Assembly (NCBI RefSeq): GCF_001458295.1
Contig: NZ_CYUD01000017.1
Span: 1 to 62,445, forward strand
Source: Ruegeria denitrificans
GTDB lineage: Bacteria; Pseudomonadota; Alphaproteobacteria; Rhodobacterales; Rhodobacteraceae
Reading direction: 5' to 3'
DNA: 62,445 bases
Position numbers and translations under genes: made by a program. The notes under the pieces are model-generated. The model searched no databases. It worked only from the letters and a program-made list of their open reading frames with translations, and was not told the origin of the DNA. Below, in pieces: positions 17,528-25,825 of the stretch (positions are counted from its first letter, which is position 1; every line of letters starts with the position of its first letter).

Positions 17528-17718
17528 TGAAAAACCCCAACTCCAAGCGCGGAGATGGGGCTTTCCCAGTGACATCAACTGCCACCCTAGCAAGTTCAGT
17601 TGATGCCACAGGATGCCCCGCGCCGACAAGACAAAACGAGCGCCGGTACTACTGGTCGCCCCTGAGCCATTCGGTTGAACGGGTGATCGTGCGGAAAGGA
17701 CGGATCGAGCATGGCTGA
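17527..17718 (+). CDS. Small unknown protein in element B operon
   Basis: A protein of 63 residues that begins MKNPNSKRGDG and ends VIVRKGRIEHG. No family recognised. The evidence for coding is its position: ATG 17527 overlaps the upstream stop (TAATG), and its own stop overlaps the start of the next gene by 8 bp, so it fits tightly into a coupled gene run. It is basic and probably cytoplasmic. Confidence 0.55.
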   Translation: MKNPNSKRGDGAFPVTSTATLASSVDATGCPAPTRQNERRYYWSPLSHSVERVIVRKGRIEHG

Positions 17719-18052
17719 TATGTCCTTTTCCAAGCCGAACATTACGAGTCACGACAGGGGGCCAGACACTGGCCCTCTTACCCGAACCGATCATCGGGAA
17801 ACCGCTGAGAACTACAGTGGCGAGCTCTTTCGCCATGGTGTCTACCGCGTTGCCGTCTGTCGGGATGGCATCCAATGGCTGTTTCAGCGCCAGAGGCCCC
17901 AGTTTCCAGCCGGGGGAGCGGCGTGGGACACGCTCGGGTACTGTGTGTCCAAATCCGGCCTAAACTGGCTCGTCCGGGCATATATCGGCTGTGACATTCC
18001 CGAACTGGATGCTTTGCCCAAGCACTTCCGGCGGAGGTATCGCGATGAGTAG
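17711..18052 (+). CDS. Unknown protein in element B operon
   Basis: A protein of 113 residues with no recognised family. The middle part (GVYRVAVCRDGIQWLFQRQR, then LGYCVSKSGLNWLVRAYIG) is mixed alpha/beta and has several Trp and Cys, but no clear zinc motif. Small proteins with this character occur in alphaproteobacterial integrative elements next to AlpA-like genes; that is a recollection of gene context, not a search. Its stop overlaps the next start by 8 bp. Confidence 0.65.
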   Translation: MADMSFSKPNITSHDRGPDTGPLTRTDHRETAENYSGELFRHGVYRVAVCRDGIQWLFQRQRPQFPAGGAAWDTLGYCVSKSGLNWLVRAYIGCDIPELDALPKHFRRRYRDE

Positions 18053-18572
18053 ACGCCGATCTCCCAAAGGCAAACGGTCGGATGAGGGCCAATACGTTCC
18101 TCTGCCCTACGCCATGATCAAATCTCCGGCATGGCGGGCTCTGTCCGGACCTGCAGTGAAGCTCTGGCTGGAGCTTCACACCCGCTTCAACGGTGGCAAC
18201 AACGGCAAGCTGTTTCTGTCGATGAATGAAGCAGCAGAGATTCTTGGTATGGGCAAGGCCACGGTTCAGCGTGCCTTTGAAGATCTGCAGGACAACGGCT
18301 TCCTTGTGCTTGAGCGTGAAGGCAACTGGTATCACCGTCGAGCCCACGAATGGCGGTTGACGACTAAGGCGACGCAGACCCTGTACGGCAAGAAAGCCGC
18401 CACCAATGACTGGCGGCTCTGGCAGCCCGAAAAAACAAAACGCGGTTCTGAGACGGACCCGTCAGCGTCCTCTGTGGTTCCGTTTGAGAACCCAAAGATC
18501 TCCCATGGTTCCAAATCAGAACCCGTCAGGCCGATTTCGCGCCGGTCCTTCGGTTCTGAAACGGAACACTAA
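18045..18572 (+). CDS. Winged-helix, replication-initiator-like protein of element B
   Basis: A protein of 175 residues. YVPLPYAMIKSPAWRALSG opens a domain seen in plasmid and element replication or helix-turn-helix proteins, and LFLSMNEAAEILGMGKATVQ with RAFEDLQDNGFLVLEREG is a clear winged helix. The C-terminal 50 residues are polar and low in structure. The ATG at 18045 has GGCGGAGGT upstream and overlaps the previous stop; a longer frame from 17991 is less likely. It may bind the element's own DNA for replication or control. Which of these is undecided. Confidence 0.75.
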   Translation: MSRRRSPKGKRSDEGQYVPLPYAMIKSPAWRALSGPAVKLWLELHTRFNGGNNGKLFLSMNEAAEILGMGKATVQRAFEDLQDNGFLVLEREGNWYHRRAHEWRLTTKATQTLYGKKAATNDWRLWQPEKTKRGSETDPSASSVVPFENPKISHGSKSEPVRPISRRSFGSETEH

Positions 18573-18603
18573 TACTAACCACTCCCTGTTACGCGAGGCG
18601 AAC

Positions 18604-19239
18604 ATGAGCAATGCACAGAAAGACAAAGGCAACGAACTTCGGACAAAGGACTCCGAGCTTACACAAGCGGAGACCAATGCGGTTGCGGATTTGAAGGAAC
18701 GGAAGAGATCACGCGTCCGGGCCCTGGACATCAAGTTGGACTTCGATGAAGAGACGCGGAGACTAACGGTTGGCCACAAGGGGAAAGACCCACACGCAGC
18801 CTGTGCTTTGGCAATGCATGAGCTCGGCACAGCAGACGACCGGTTCTTCGAAGGTGTCATGGATCAAGTCGCGACTCTCGGGCAACAGGGCAGCTCTGTC
18901 TCCGAGACCGCGTCGAACTTCGTGATGTCCGTTGTTGCCGGGGTCAGACCGCAGGACGAGATTGAATCCATGCTTGCGATCCAGATGGGCGCGATCCATC
19001 AAGCCACGATGATGATGGCACGGCGCCTGAACCATGTAAAATCTCTCCCGCAGCAAGATTCAGCAGAACGCGCGCTTAACAAACTCGCGCGAACCTTCAC
19101 AAGCCAGGTTGAAACCCTGAAACGGTATCGCTCCAAGGCGGATCAGACCGTCCGTGTGGAGCGCGTCGAGGTCAAAGAAGGTGGGCAGGCCATTGTCGGC
19201 AACGTCCAAAACGGGGGGCGGTTGGATGACAAAAAGTGA
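18604..19239 (+). CDS. Unknown conserved-looking element protein
   Basis: A protein of 211 residues beginning MSNAQKDKGNELRTKD. It has no signal peptide or membrane helix. The central part (CALAMHELGTADDRFFEGVM, then LAIQMGAIHQATMMMARRL) is helical and the end reads VERVEVKEGGQAIVGNV. Proteins with this last segment are familiar from alphaproteobacterial mobile elements, but without a known role. I chose ATG 18604 because the gene before it ends at 18572 and an acceptable GCGAGG lies just upstream; the frame itself is open further back. Its stop overlaps the next gene. Confidence 0.7.
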   Translation: MSNAQKDKGNELRTKDSELTQAETNAVADLKERKRSRVRALDIKLDFDEETRRLTVGHKGKDPHAACALAMHELGTADDRFFEGVMDQVATLGQQGSSVSETASNFVMSVVAGVRPQDEIESMLAIQMGAIHQATMMMARRLNHVKSLPQQDSAERALNKLARTFTSQVETLKRYRSKADQTVRVERVEVKEGGQAIVGNVQNGGRLDDKK

Positions 19240-19504
19240 CGACAACCTCGTGGACCCTACGAAAAGACTCAATGATGCGCCCAGGTGCACAGCAACAGCA
19301 AAGTCCACCGGCAAGCGGTGCCGGGCACCTGCCGTTCAAGGTTGGAGTGTTTGTCGCATGCATGGGGCTAGAGGTGGGCATGCTGCGGGACCAAGCCATC
19401 CGTCTTGGAAGCATGGGGAACGGTCGAGAGAAACCGAGGAAATGCGCAAGACGATCAATGAACTTATCCGCGCTGACAGGGAACTGCAGAAATTGATCGA
19501 CTGA
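19226..19504 (+). CDS. Cys/His-motif protein of element B (HGGxW-like)
   Basis: A protein of 92 residues with a Cys-rich signature: RCTATAKSTGKRCRAPAVQG then CRMHGARGGHAAGPSHP and WKHG. The C-x9-C-x9-C-x2-H pattern suggests a small zinc-binding module common in phages and integrative elements. It overlaps the preceding gene by 14 bp and is the last gene of the coupled run that starts at 17318. Function unknown; a DNA- or protein-binding role is likely. Confidence 0.75.
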   Translation: MTKSDDNLVDPTKRLNDAPRCTATAKSTGKRCRAPAVQGWSVCRMHGARGGHAAGPSHPSWKHGERSRETEEMRKTINELIRADRELQKLID

Positions 19505-19529
19505 CTAGGCACTGCCTCGCAAGCAAGGC

Positions 19530-19578
19530 AAAGCAGTCGTTCGATCGAAGTGCCTGGATGGCTGCTCCGAGCCCAAAG
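19530..19578 (+). repeat. 49-bp degenerate interspersed repeat, copy 1
   Basis: Aligns without gaps to 23621-23669 and 25590-25638. Shared parts include CAGTCGTTC near the start and CTCCGAGCCC near the end. Confidence 0.45.
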
Positions 19579-19615
19579 CGGCCCCGCTGGAAATGCAGGA
19601 ACTGAGCCGTTTCCG

Positions 19616-20878
19616 TTAAAGATTAATCCGAACCCGCAGGCCAAAAATCCAAGGGTCTTCATCACTGAACCCGGGATTGTTGATGTGCTGAAGGTCACCT
19701 GTGATGGCAATGTTGTCGGACACGTCGAAGCGGTAGAATGCCTCGACAGTCGTTTGTGTGTCCAACGCGCTGTCGCTCGGGTCGGCGATCGTAACGCCAA
19801 GGCCAAAGAGATCATCATAGAAACCGGGCCGCCATAGCACACCCGCATTGATGGCGCGGTTGGCGATGGGTGCCGTGCCGTCAGACCAGCCCAGCCGCCC
19901 AAAGACCATCAGATCATTCTCGAACGTATGATTGGCCGACAGCATCGCGCCTTTTGCTGAGGGAACGCCGGCGTCGCTGCGCTCATCGACATGAAACAGA
20001 CCGAGATGCACGTTGGTCAGGTATCGCTTGGAGGGCTCAGGCGTCCATCCGATTTCGCCATAGGTAAAGAACTCTGAGCCGCCCGGGAACCAATCTATAT
20101 TCGTCAGCGATCCATTGGCATCACTGACGAGACCGAGCGCGTAAACCTGATCAGTCAGAAATCCTCCTCCAGCAATGCCGAACCCGGGGTCAGGGATTGG
20201 AAGCACTGGGCTGAATAGGATCGAATAGTTGGAAAACGTTGTACGCGGGTTCACATAGCCGAGGATGTCGCTGTAGTCGCCGGGATCGATCCGGCCGGCA
20301 ACAAAGCCAGCACGTCCACCGGCCAGAGCTTGAGCCCAATAGGCAACGGAGAGCGTAGTGTCCGTATCCGAGAAGGTAACTCCGGTTGCGCCGACGTAAC
20401 CGATTTCGCCTGCAAGCCCAGACGGCGCAATGGGCTGCCCAAGGCGGTGACGGTTTTCTAAAATGAAGACCAAACTGCCGGTATTTTCGCCACCGCGGTT
20501 CAGAAGGTCCCAGTTACCCAAAATGCGGAACTGTCCCGACGCGGCTTCGTCGGTGCCACTCAGGCTGTCGGACGATTTCTGATAAAGAGCCTGATAATCA
20601 AAGCTGAGGTTTAACCCGGTGCGCTTCGTGAGGCGTTCTCGCGCCACCTCAATGGGATCAAACCATCGGTCCAATACTGGCGAGCGACTGTCTTCCAATC
20701 GCATGAGCCGATCTTCTTCGAGCTGCGCCTGAGCAGAGCCCGGCCCACCGATAGAAGCCCGCGCAGTGGCTTCCAATCTATCTCTCGGCGAACCGGCTGC
20801 TTCCTGTGCTTGTGTCTCCGAAGCAAGCGAAAGCCCAAGCAAAGAAGCACTCAGGACCGACAAAATCCTGCGCTTCAA
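19616..20878 (-). CDS. Carbohydrate-selective porin, OprB family
   Basis: An outer-membrane beta-barrel protein of about 420 residues. It starts with a signal peptide (LKRRILSVLSASLLGLSLAS). The mature part shows OprB traits: a short helical start (DRLMRLEDSRSPVLDRWFDP), LSFDYQALYQ, alternating beta strands throughout and a C-terminal strand ending in RVRINL. It probably passes sugars or similar small substrates. I chose TTG 20878, because GGAG lies 8 bp upstream and the longer frame would run far into the preceding gene. It is 2 bp from the stop of the amidohydrolase, so the two form one operon and the porin may bring in the hydrolase's substrate. Confidence 0.8.
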   Translation of the reverse strand: MKRRILSVLSASLLGLSLASETQAQEAAGSPRDRLEATARASIGGPGSAQAQLEEDRLMRLEDSRSPVLDRWFDPIEVARERLTKRTGLNLSFDYQALYQKSSDSLSGTDEAASGQFRILGNWDLLNRGGENTGSLVFILENRHRLGQPIAPSGLAGEIGYVGATGVTFSDTDTTLSVAYWAQALAGGRAGFVAGRIDPGDYSDILGYVNPRTTFSNYSILFSPVLPIPDPGFGIAGGGFLTDQVYALGLVSDANGSLTNIDWFPGGSEFFTYGEIGWTPEPSKRYLTNVHLGLFHVDERSDAGVPSAKGAMLSANHTFENDLMVFGRLGWSDGTAPIANRAINAGVLWRPGFYDDLFGLGVTIADPSDSALDTQTTVEAFYRFDVSDNIAITGDLQHINNPGFSDEDPWIFGLRVRINL

Positions 20879-20880
20879 CC

Positions 20881-22281
20881 TTAGTTCTCCAAAGTGTTTT
20901 TGTAGATTATGCCGTCTTTCATGATCACTCGAATAGTTTCGATACCTTCGCCGCGCGGTTCTGCATCGAACCATTTCTCATTACCGCCAATGACTGTGAT
21001 GTCCTCAAGCGGGTTTCCGTCAACGATAAGGATGTCCGCGTAGGCGCCTTCTTCGATGACACCGAATTTGCCGGGGTATGGGTTCCGCCGGTTGGTGATC
21101 TGAGCCAGTTCACCCGCCGTCGAAGTGGCCGACACAAGCATGGCATGATTTCCGAACAGGCTGGCGAAGTAGTATTTTTCAAAGTCGCGGTGCGCACGGG
21201 CTGCCTGCTTTGACAGCAACACGGAATCTACGTTGTGCACGATCTTGGGCTTGTACTTTTTGACGTATTCAACGAGGTTTTTCGACTCCTGAAAGAAGTA
21301 TTCGACCTTTTCCCGCACTGGCCCCGACGCATAGTTTGGAACCTTCAGCAAGTCAGGTGTGAGGCCCGCGGTATTCAGAGCCCAATACGTTCCCATCTCA
21401 GCCATGCGTTTCACAGTTTCTTCCTGCGCCATTTGACCGTGTTCGATGCCTTTCACCCCCGCATCTAGGGCTGCATTAATTGACCTGTCGGTATAGGCGT
21501 GAACCGTAACGTAGGTATCGAAAAACTCGGCTGCTTCGACCGCAGCTTCGAGTTCTTCTTGTGTGTAAGCGTGTGACCAGAGTGGGTCCAAAACCGACGA
21601 CACCCCTCCACCGGCGAATAGCTTGATCTGGGTCGCGCCGTTTGAAAGGTTTTCACGCACAGCTTCGCGGACCTCGTCGGGATTGTTCGCAAGTGTTATG
21701 ACGCCCTTCTTCTCTAAAGAAGTTTCTGGCGCACCCAAGTAACGACCTGAAGGCGCTCTCCAGTCGCCATGACCCGATGTTGGCGAGATGCAGGCCCCCG
21801 ATGCATAGAACCGCGGACCAATTATGTCCCCGCGATCGATGGCATGCCGGACAGCGTCCGAACTTCCGCACGCGTCACGGACGGTCGTGTAACCATCCAT
21901 CAAAAAATCGCGCGCGTTTGCTGTAATCATCAAACCAATCTCATCCCAACGGGCACTCTGCCCATCGTTCAAAGTCGTCATCGTATTCACGAGGTTGAAG
22001 TGCACATGGTTCTCGACCAGCCCCGGCATCAGGGTGCGGCCATCGCCATCGATGACAACGGCATCGGGTGCATCAATCGCGTCTGAAGAGATTTCTTTGA
22101 TGATGTTGCCTTCGACAAGAACGCTTGCATTCTCGATCCGCTCTTCATTTATGCCGTCAAAGATATGGACGTTGGTAAAGAGCGTAAAAGGCGCATCAGG
22201 CGTCGCACCTTGCTGAGCGTGGCCGGCGACTGCCGCAAATGAAATTGCTAGGGTCGCTAGTAAATTTCTTAAAATTTTCAT
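20881..22281 (-). CDS. Exported amidohydrolase, imidazolonepropionase-like
   Basis: A metal-dependent hydrolase of about 466 residues with a signal peptide (MKILRNLLATLAISFAAVAG). The amidohydrolase barrel motifs are present: MPGLVENHVHFN (HxH), IKLFAGGG (the likely carbamylated Lys region), VTVHAYTD (metal His), KGIEHGQMAQ (metal His) and a late ADILIVDGNPLEDI that closes the beta sandwich. In place of the usual HxxTD near the end it has AMLVSATSTAGEL, so the catalytic Asp is not obvious. It probably hydrolyses a cyclic amide or a prolidase-type substrate in the periplasm. It is transcribed with the porin and divergent from an AraC regulator. Confidence 0.85.
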   Translation of the reverse strand: MKILRNLLATLAISFAAVAGHAQQGATPDAPFTLFTNVHIFDGINEERIENASVLVEGNIIKEISSDAIDAPDAVVIDGDGRTLMPGLVENHVHFNLVNTMTTLNDGQSARWDEIGLMITANARDFLMDGYTTVRDACGSSDAVRHAIDRGDIIGPRFYASGACISPTSGHGDWRAPSGRYLGAPETSLEKKGVITLANNPDEVREAVRENLSNGATQIKLFAGGGVSSVLDPLWSHAYTQEELEAAVEAAEFFDTYVTVHAYTDRSINAALDAGVKGIEHGQMAQEETVKRMAEMGTYWALNTAGLTPDLLKVPNYASGPVREKVEYFFQESKNLVEYVKKYKPKIVHNVDSVLLSKQAARAHRDFEKYYFASLFGNHAMLVSATSTAGELAQITNRRNPYPGKFGVIEEGAYADILIVDGNPLEDITVIGGNEKWFDAEPRGEGIETIRVIMKDGIIYKNTLEN

Positions 22282-22420
22282 GTGCACACCTCGTCCGTTT
22301 GGAAAATTTTGCATATAAAAAAAGAATATCACTCGGTGTTGCTATGAGAAGTTGGGATTTAACGACAGGACACGCGGCACGGTGGAGCAGCAGCGAAGCC
22401 GATTTTGCAGATAGCGCATA

Positions 22421-23386
22421 ATGCCAAAGCCCTTGCCGGTGGCATCTGTGCCGTTTTTGGCGTCCATCGCCGCTCCGCTCCAAACCGCCGGATCGCCGGT
22501 CACGCGCCATCTGGAGGCGTGCGGCTTGCCCGGGGGCGTTTTGGACGTGCGCGACGGCCTCGTCTCGGAACTGGCGTTATGGGATTTTGAAGAATGTGCC
22601 GCGCGAAAGGAAGGGTTCGAGCACTTAGGATATGTCGCGTCCACGGATTTGATCGAAGCGGGTACCCTGTGCGGGCACCGGCTACCTTTTGCCCGAACCG
22701 TTGGCGAGTTGCTTTGTGAGTTCGCGAAATGGATTACGTCGCATTCGAACTATGCCGCGCACTCAGTGCAGTTCACCGCATCTGGCGCCTGGTACAACTT
22801 CGACAATCGTCGACTTACAATATCGCTCCCGTGGCAGGTCGAGCAGTACATCATCGGAATGATTACGGCTCTTGTTCGGACAGCCTCACCAGACTGGAAG
22901 CCCGCTCGTTTGCGGTTAACGAATCCGAAGCCTTGGCATCAGGTTCCGAAAGACTGGGAGAACGCCAAAACGGATTGGGATGCGAGGTTGACCGGCGTGT
23001 TTCTAAGCAACGATACCATGTCCACTCCCGTCGTATTACCATTGCATGGAGATGCTATCGTTTCTCCGGACGCGTGCGCTTCCGATGCATTTGAACATGT
23101 GCTGAAGTCCCATGTTCTTGGAGGTAATGCTTCTCTAGACGCCGTTGCGCATTCTTTCAGGATGTCCCCGCGCACGCTTCAACGGCTACTCGCTGCGAAG
23201 GGCGGCCGCTTTCGCAGTCTGAAATCCGTGGTTTCGATGCGGATCGCACGCGACTTGCTCTACAACCATAACCAAACGGTAAAGGAAGTATCGTACCGCT
23301 TGGGTTATTCTTCTGTTGCCGATTTCTCAAAGGCCTACAAACGCCATTATGGCGTCAGCCCAAGCTTGGATCGTATAAGCGGATAA
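22421..23386 (+). CDS. AraC-family transcriptional regulator
   Basis: A protein of 321 residues. The N-terminal part (about 1-215) is the arabinose-binding-like domain of OruR/ArgR-type regulators. The C-terminal part has two helix-turn-helices: SLDAVAHSFRMSPRTLQRLL and KEVSYRLGYSSVADFSKAYK, ending RHYGVSP. It is divergent from the amidohydrolase-porin operon across 139 bp, so it probably controls that operon. The start has no strong ribosome-binding site. Confidence 0.9.
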   Translation: MPKPLPVASVPFLASIAAPLQTAGSPVTRHLEACGLPGGVLDVRDGLVSELALWDFEECAARKEGFEHLGYVASTDLIEAGTLCGHRLPFARTVGELLCEFAKWITSHSNYAAHSVQFTASGAWYNFDNRRLTISLPWQVEQYIIGMITALVRTASPDWKPARLRLTNPKPWHQVPKDWENAKTDWDARLTGVFLSNDTMSTPVVLPLHGDAIVSPDACASDAFEHVLKSHVLGGNASLDAVAHSFRMSPRTLQRLLAAKGGRFRSLKSVVSMRIARDLLYNHNQTVKEVSYRLGYSSVADFSKAYKRHYGVSPSLDRISG

Positions 23387-23733
23387 CTTCCAGTTTACTC
23401 GTTCGGTTGAAACGCGTTGCGTCGAATTTGCGAAAACGGGGTCATGCCCGAAAGGGCGGCTTTGTCCGCAGACTGTGAGTTCGTGCACCCTGAAAATTTG
23501 CGCCTGCAGCGAACGGCCGGTTCGACGGGCCGCACCGCAGCGGCGACATGTGTCGATGAACGTCCGCTTCGGGCCGTTGCCGAGCTTAGTCCAATAGCTG
23601 CGAACGGCAGCTTTGTCCGCATAGCAGTCGTTCACTGAATTTAGTCGAAAGTCCGCTCCGAGCCCGAAGGTGACCTTGTTGGGCTGACAGAACCTGAGTG
23701 TCGCGTTAAGTTCCTTGAAACGGGGGGAAACGA
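23387..23733. other. Intergenic region with short repeats
   Basis: No gene is recognised. It holds two copies of a GGC(G/A)GCTTTGTCCGCA motif (about 23456 and 23607) and copy 2 of the 49-bp repeat. It also contains the promoter of the cyclase-TPR gene. Confidence 0.5.
23621..23669 (+). repeat. 49-bp degenerate interspersed repeat, copy 2
   Basis: Best-conserved copy: AGCAGTCGTTCACTGAATTT at the start and CGCTCCGAGCCCGAAG at the end. It aligns without gaps to the other two copies. Confidence 0.5.
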
Positions 23734-25446
23734 ATGGACAGAAGGCTTACCACAGTGCTTGCAGCTGATATTGTCGGCTACTCTGCACTGATGGATCGTG
23801 ACCGGGAAGGTACGATTGCAGCACTCAGATCATTCCGTGAAGAAACGCTTCAGTGTCTGCTGGAAGACTATGATGGAACGCTGATCAAAAGTATGGGCGA
23901 TGGTTGGATCGCCGAGTTTAAGTCCACATCAGACGCTGCAGACTGCGCCATTGCAATACAGTCGGCGCAGAAACCGGACTGTATCAAGCTTCGAATTGGC
24001 ATCCATACCGGCGAGGTTGTCACCGAAGGTGATGACATTTTTGGTGATGGAATAAATGTCGCTGCTCGTCTCGAAGCTATGGCCGAGCCGGATCAGGTTT
24101 TGATATCGGACACGTCTCACAACAGTCTTGACCGAGGCGACGCGTCCAAATTCGAAGGCGGCGAGCAGACAGAACTCAAAAATATCACGCGTCGTATCGG
24201 TGTCTGGTGCTGGCCGAAGGGCACTTCAGCCAATCTGTCACCAATGACAGATGTCAGACCTGGGATTGCAGTGCTTCCATTCGACAATATGTCTGGTGAT
24301 CCCGAACAGGAGTTCTTTGCAGACGGCATCACCGAAGACATCATCACAGAGTTGTCTCGTTTCCGATGGCTGATGGTTGTGGCCCGAAATTCGTCCTTCA
24401 CTTTCAAAGGTAAAAGCACGGATATCCGCGAAGTCGGTCGCATACTGGGAGTGCGCTATGTTCTCGAGGGTTCAGTCAGACGAGCAGGTCAACGCGTCCG
24501 CATTACAGGACAATTGATTGATGCGGAAGACGGCAGTCATCTCTGGGCAGATCGCTTCGACGGCGTGCTTGATGATATTTTCGACCTTCAAGACAAAGTC
24601 ACACTGGAGGTTGTAACGGCGATAGAGCCATCTCTAAGGCACGCCGAAACCAACCGTGCGCGTGCGAAACCTACGGATAATTTGGAAGCTTATGAACTTT
24701 ACCTTCGAGCGCAATCGCATTTCCATCTTTTGACAGATGAAGACAACCGAGAGGCCATACGTTTAACGACCCTCGCATTGGGTCGTGACCCAGATTATGC
24801 GTCCGCATCAGGGTTGTTGGCTTGGTTGCATATTCAACGGATGGTTCAAGGGCTTGAGCCTATTGGCGAAGGGCCGAAAGAGGCCGTAAAGGCAGCCGAA
24901 CGGGTGCTGCTGAGTGATCGTGCAGACGGGATCGCGCTGGCGTATGCTGCGCATTCAATCTCAATGCTGGCGCGGGACTTGCCACGCGCGCGGGTTGCTT
25001 TCAAACAAGCTCTCGAGCAAAACCCAAACGCTGCAACAGTTCACATGCTGGCATCCATCAATCTTTTTCTTCTTGATCGGCCAGAGGAGGCACTTAGTCA
25101 CGCGATTCAGTCTGTCGACCTGAGCCCGCACGATCCGTTGCGCCATGCTGCTTACATTGCTCAGGCAAGTGCACTCTTTCATCTTGGGCGCTACGAGGAA
25201 TCGGTTAAGGCTTGCCGAGACGCCTTATCTGTGCGTTCAAACTTCGTAATGAGTCATCTCATGCTGATTGCGGCTCTGGGACACCTCACCGATGATGATG
25301 CGGCTCGCGAAGCGGTTGCAGATCTTCAGGCGTTGCGCCCAGGGCTGACCGTAACCTCAGCACAGACTCAATTACCAATATTTACTGTTCCATCTTGTGC
25401 AAACAATTGGCGTGAAGGTTGGTTAAAAGCAGGGTTACCTAAATAG
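23734..25446 (+). CDS. Class III cyclase with TolB/FlgO-like and TPR domains
   Basis: A soluble signalling protein of 570 residues. Residues about 1-165 form a class III cyclase: TTVLAADIVGYSALMDRD, LIKSMGDGWIAEF and DDIFGDGINVAARLEAMAEP. Residues about 185-300 (GIAVLPFDNMSGDPEQEFFA, DGITEDIITELSRF, GVRYVLEGSVRR, GSHLWADRFDG) are the TolB-N/FlgO-like domain often joined to this cyclase. The remainder holds TPR-like helices. This architecture is frequent in Rhizobiales and Rhodobacterales. It is single in its strand, within the cargo of element B. What it senses is unknown. Confidence 0.9.
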   Translation: MDRRLTTVLAADIVGYSALMDRDREGTIAALRSFREETLQCLLEDYDGTLIKSMGDGWIAEFKSTSDAADCAIAIQSAQKPDCIKLRIGIHTGEVVTEGDDIFGDGINVAARLEAMAEPDQVLISDTSHNSLDRGDASKFEGGEQTELKNITRRIGVWCWPKGTSANLSPMTDVRPGIAVLPFDNMSGDPEQEFFADGITEDIITELSRFRWLMVVARNSSFTFKGKSTDIREVGRILGVRYVLEGSVRRAGQRVRITGQLIDAEDGSHLWADRFDGVLDDIFDLQDKVTLEVVTAIEPSLRHAETNRARAKPTDNLEAYELYLRAQSHFHLLTDEDNREAIRLTTLALGRDPDYASASGLLAWLHIQRMVQGLEPIGEGPKEAVKAAERVLLSDRADGIALAYAAHSISMLARDLPRARVAFKQALEQNPNAATVHMLASINLFLLDRPEEALSHAIQSVDLSPHDPLRHAAYIAQASALFHLGRYEESVKACRDALSVRSNFVMSHLMLIAALGHLTDDDAAREAVADLQALRPGLTVTSAQTQLPIFTVPSCANNWREGWLKAGLPK

Positions 25447-25825
25447 GTGACTAGTAAAGTTGGTGAATATAGATTGACGCCGCTCCACGCGAAGTTAGCG
25501 AAACCTCAGAAATGTGAAACCAAGAAAACTGAATCCCCGCAATGAAGGCTTTTGACCTTTTGCAACATTCAAAATCCTTACTGTCCCGCGTACCAGACAT
25601 TCACTGAATTCTGCCGAACGTCTGCACCGAGCCCGCTCCGGTACTTTCATTTTTAAAGCTGGTTGACACGAATAAAAAGCTGTTCGTCCCCCCCGTCTTG
25701 TTTGGGCCATCGCGCATGGATCTGAGTGGTCCTGGTGCGCGGGATTTGGAAAAGTCTGCTCTTGCGGGGTAAGTTGGTGGTTTAGTCCTCTCGACCGAAG
25801 GGAGGCCAACCAGAGGTCAATCATA
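25447..25825. other. Intergenic region, no gene recognised
   Basis: Holds copy 3 of the 49-bp repeat and the leader of the sulfotransferase gene. Nothing else is seen. Confidence 0.5.
25590..25638 (+). repeat. 49-bp degenerate interspersed repeat, copy 3
   Basis: Shares CATTCACTGAATT and CACCGAGCCCG with copy 2 in ungapped alignment. Confidence 0.45.
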
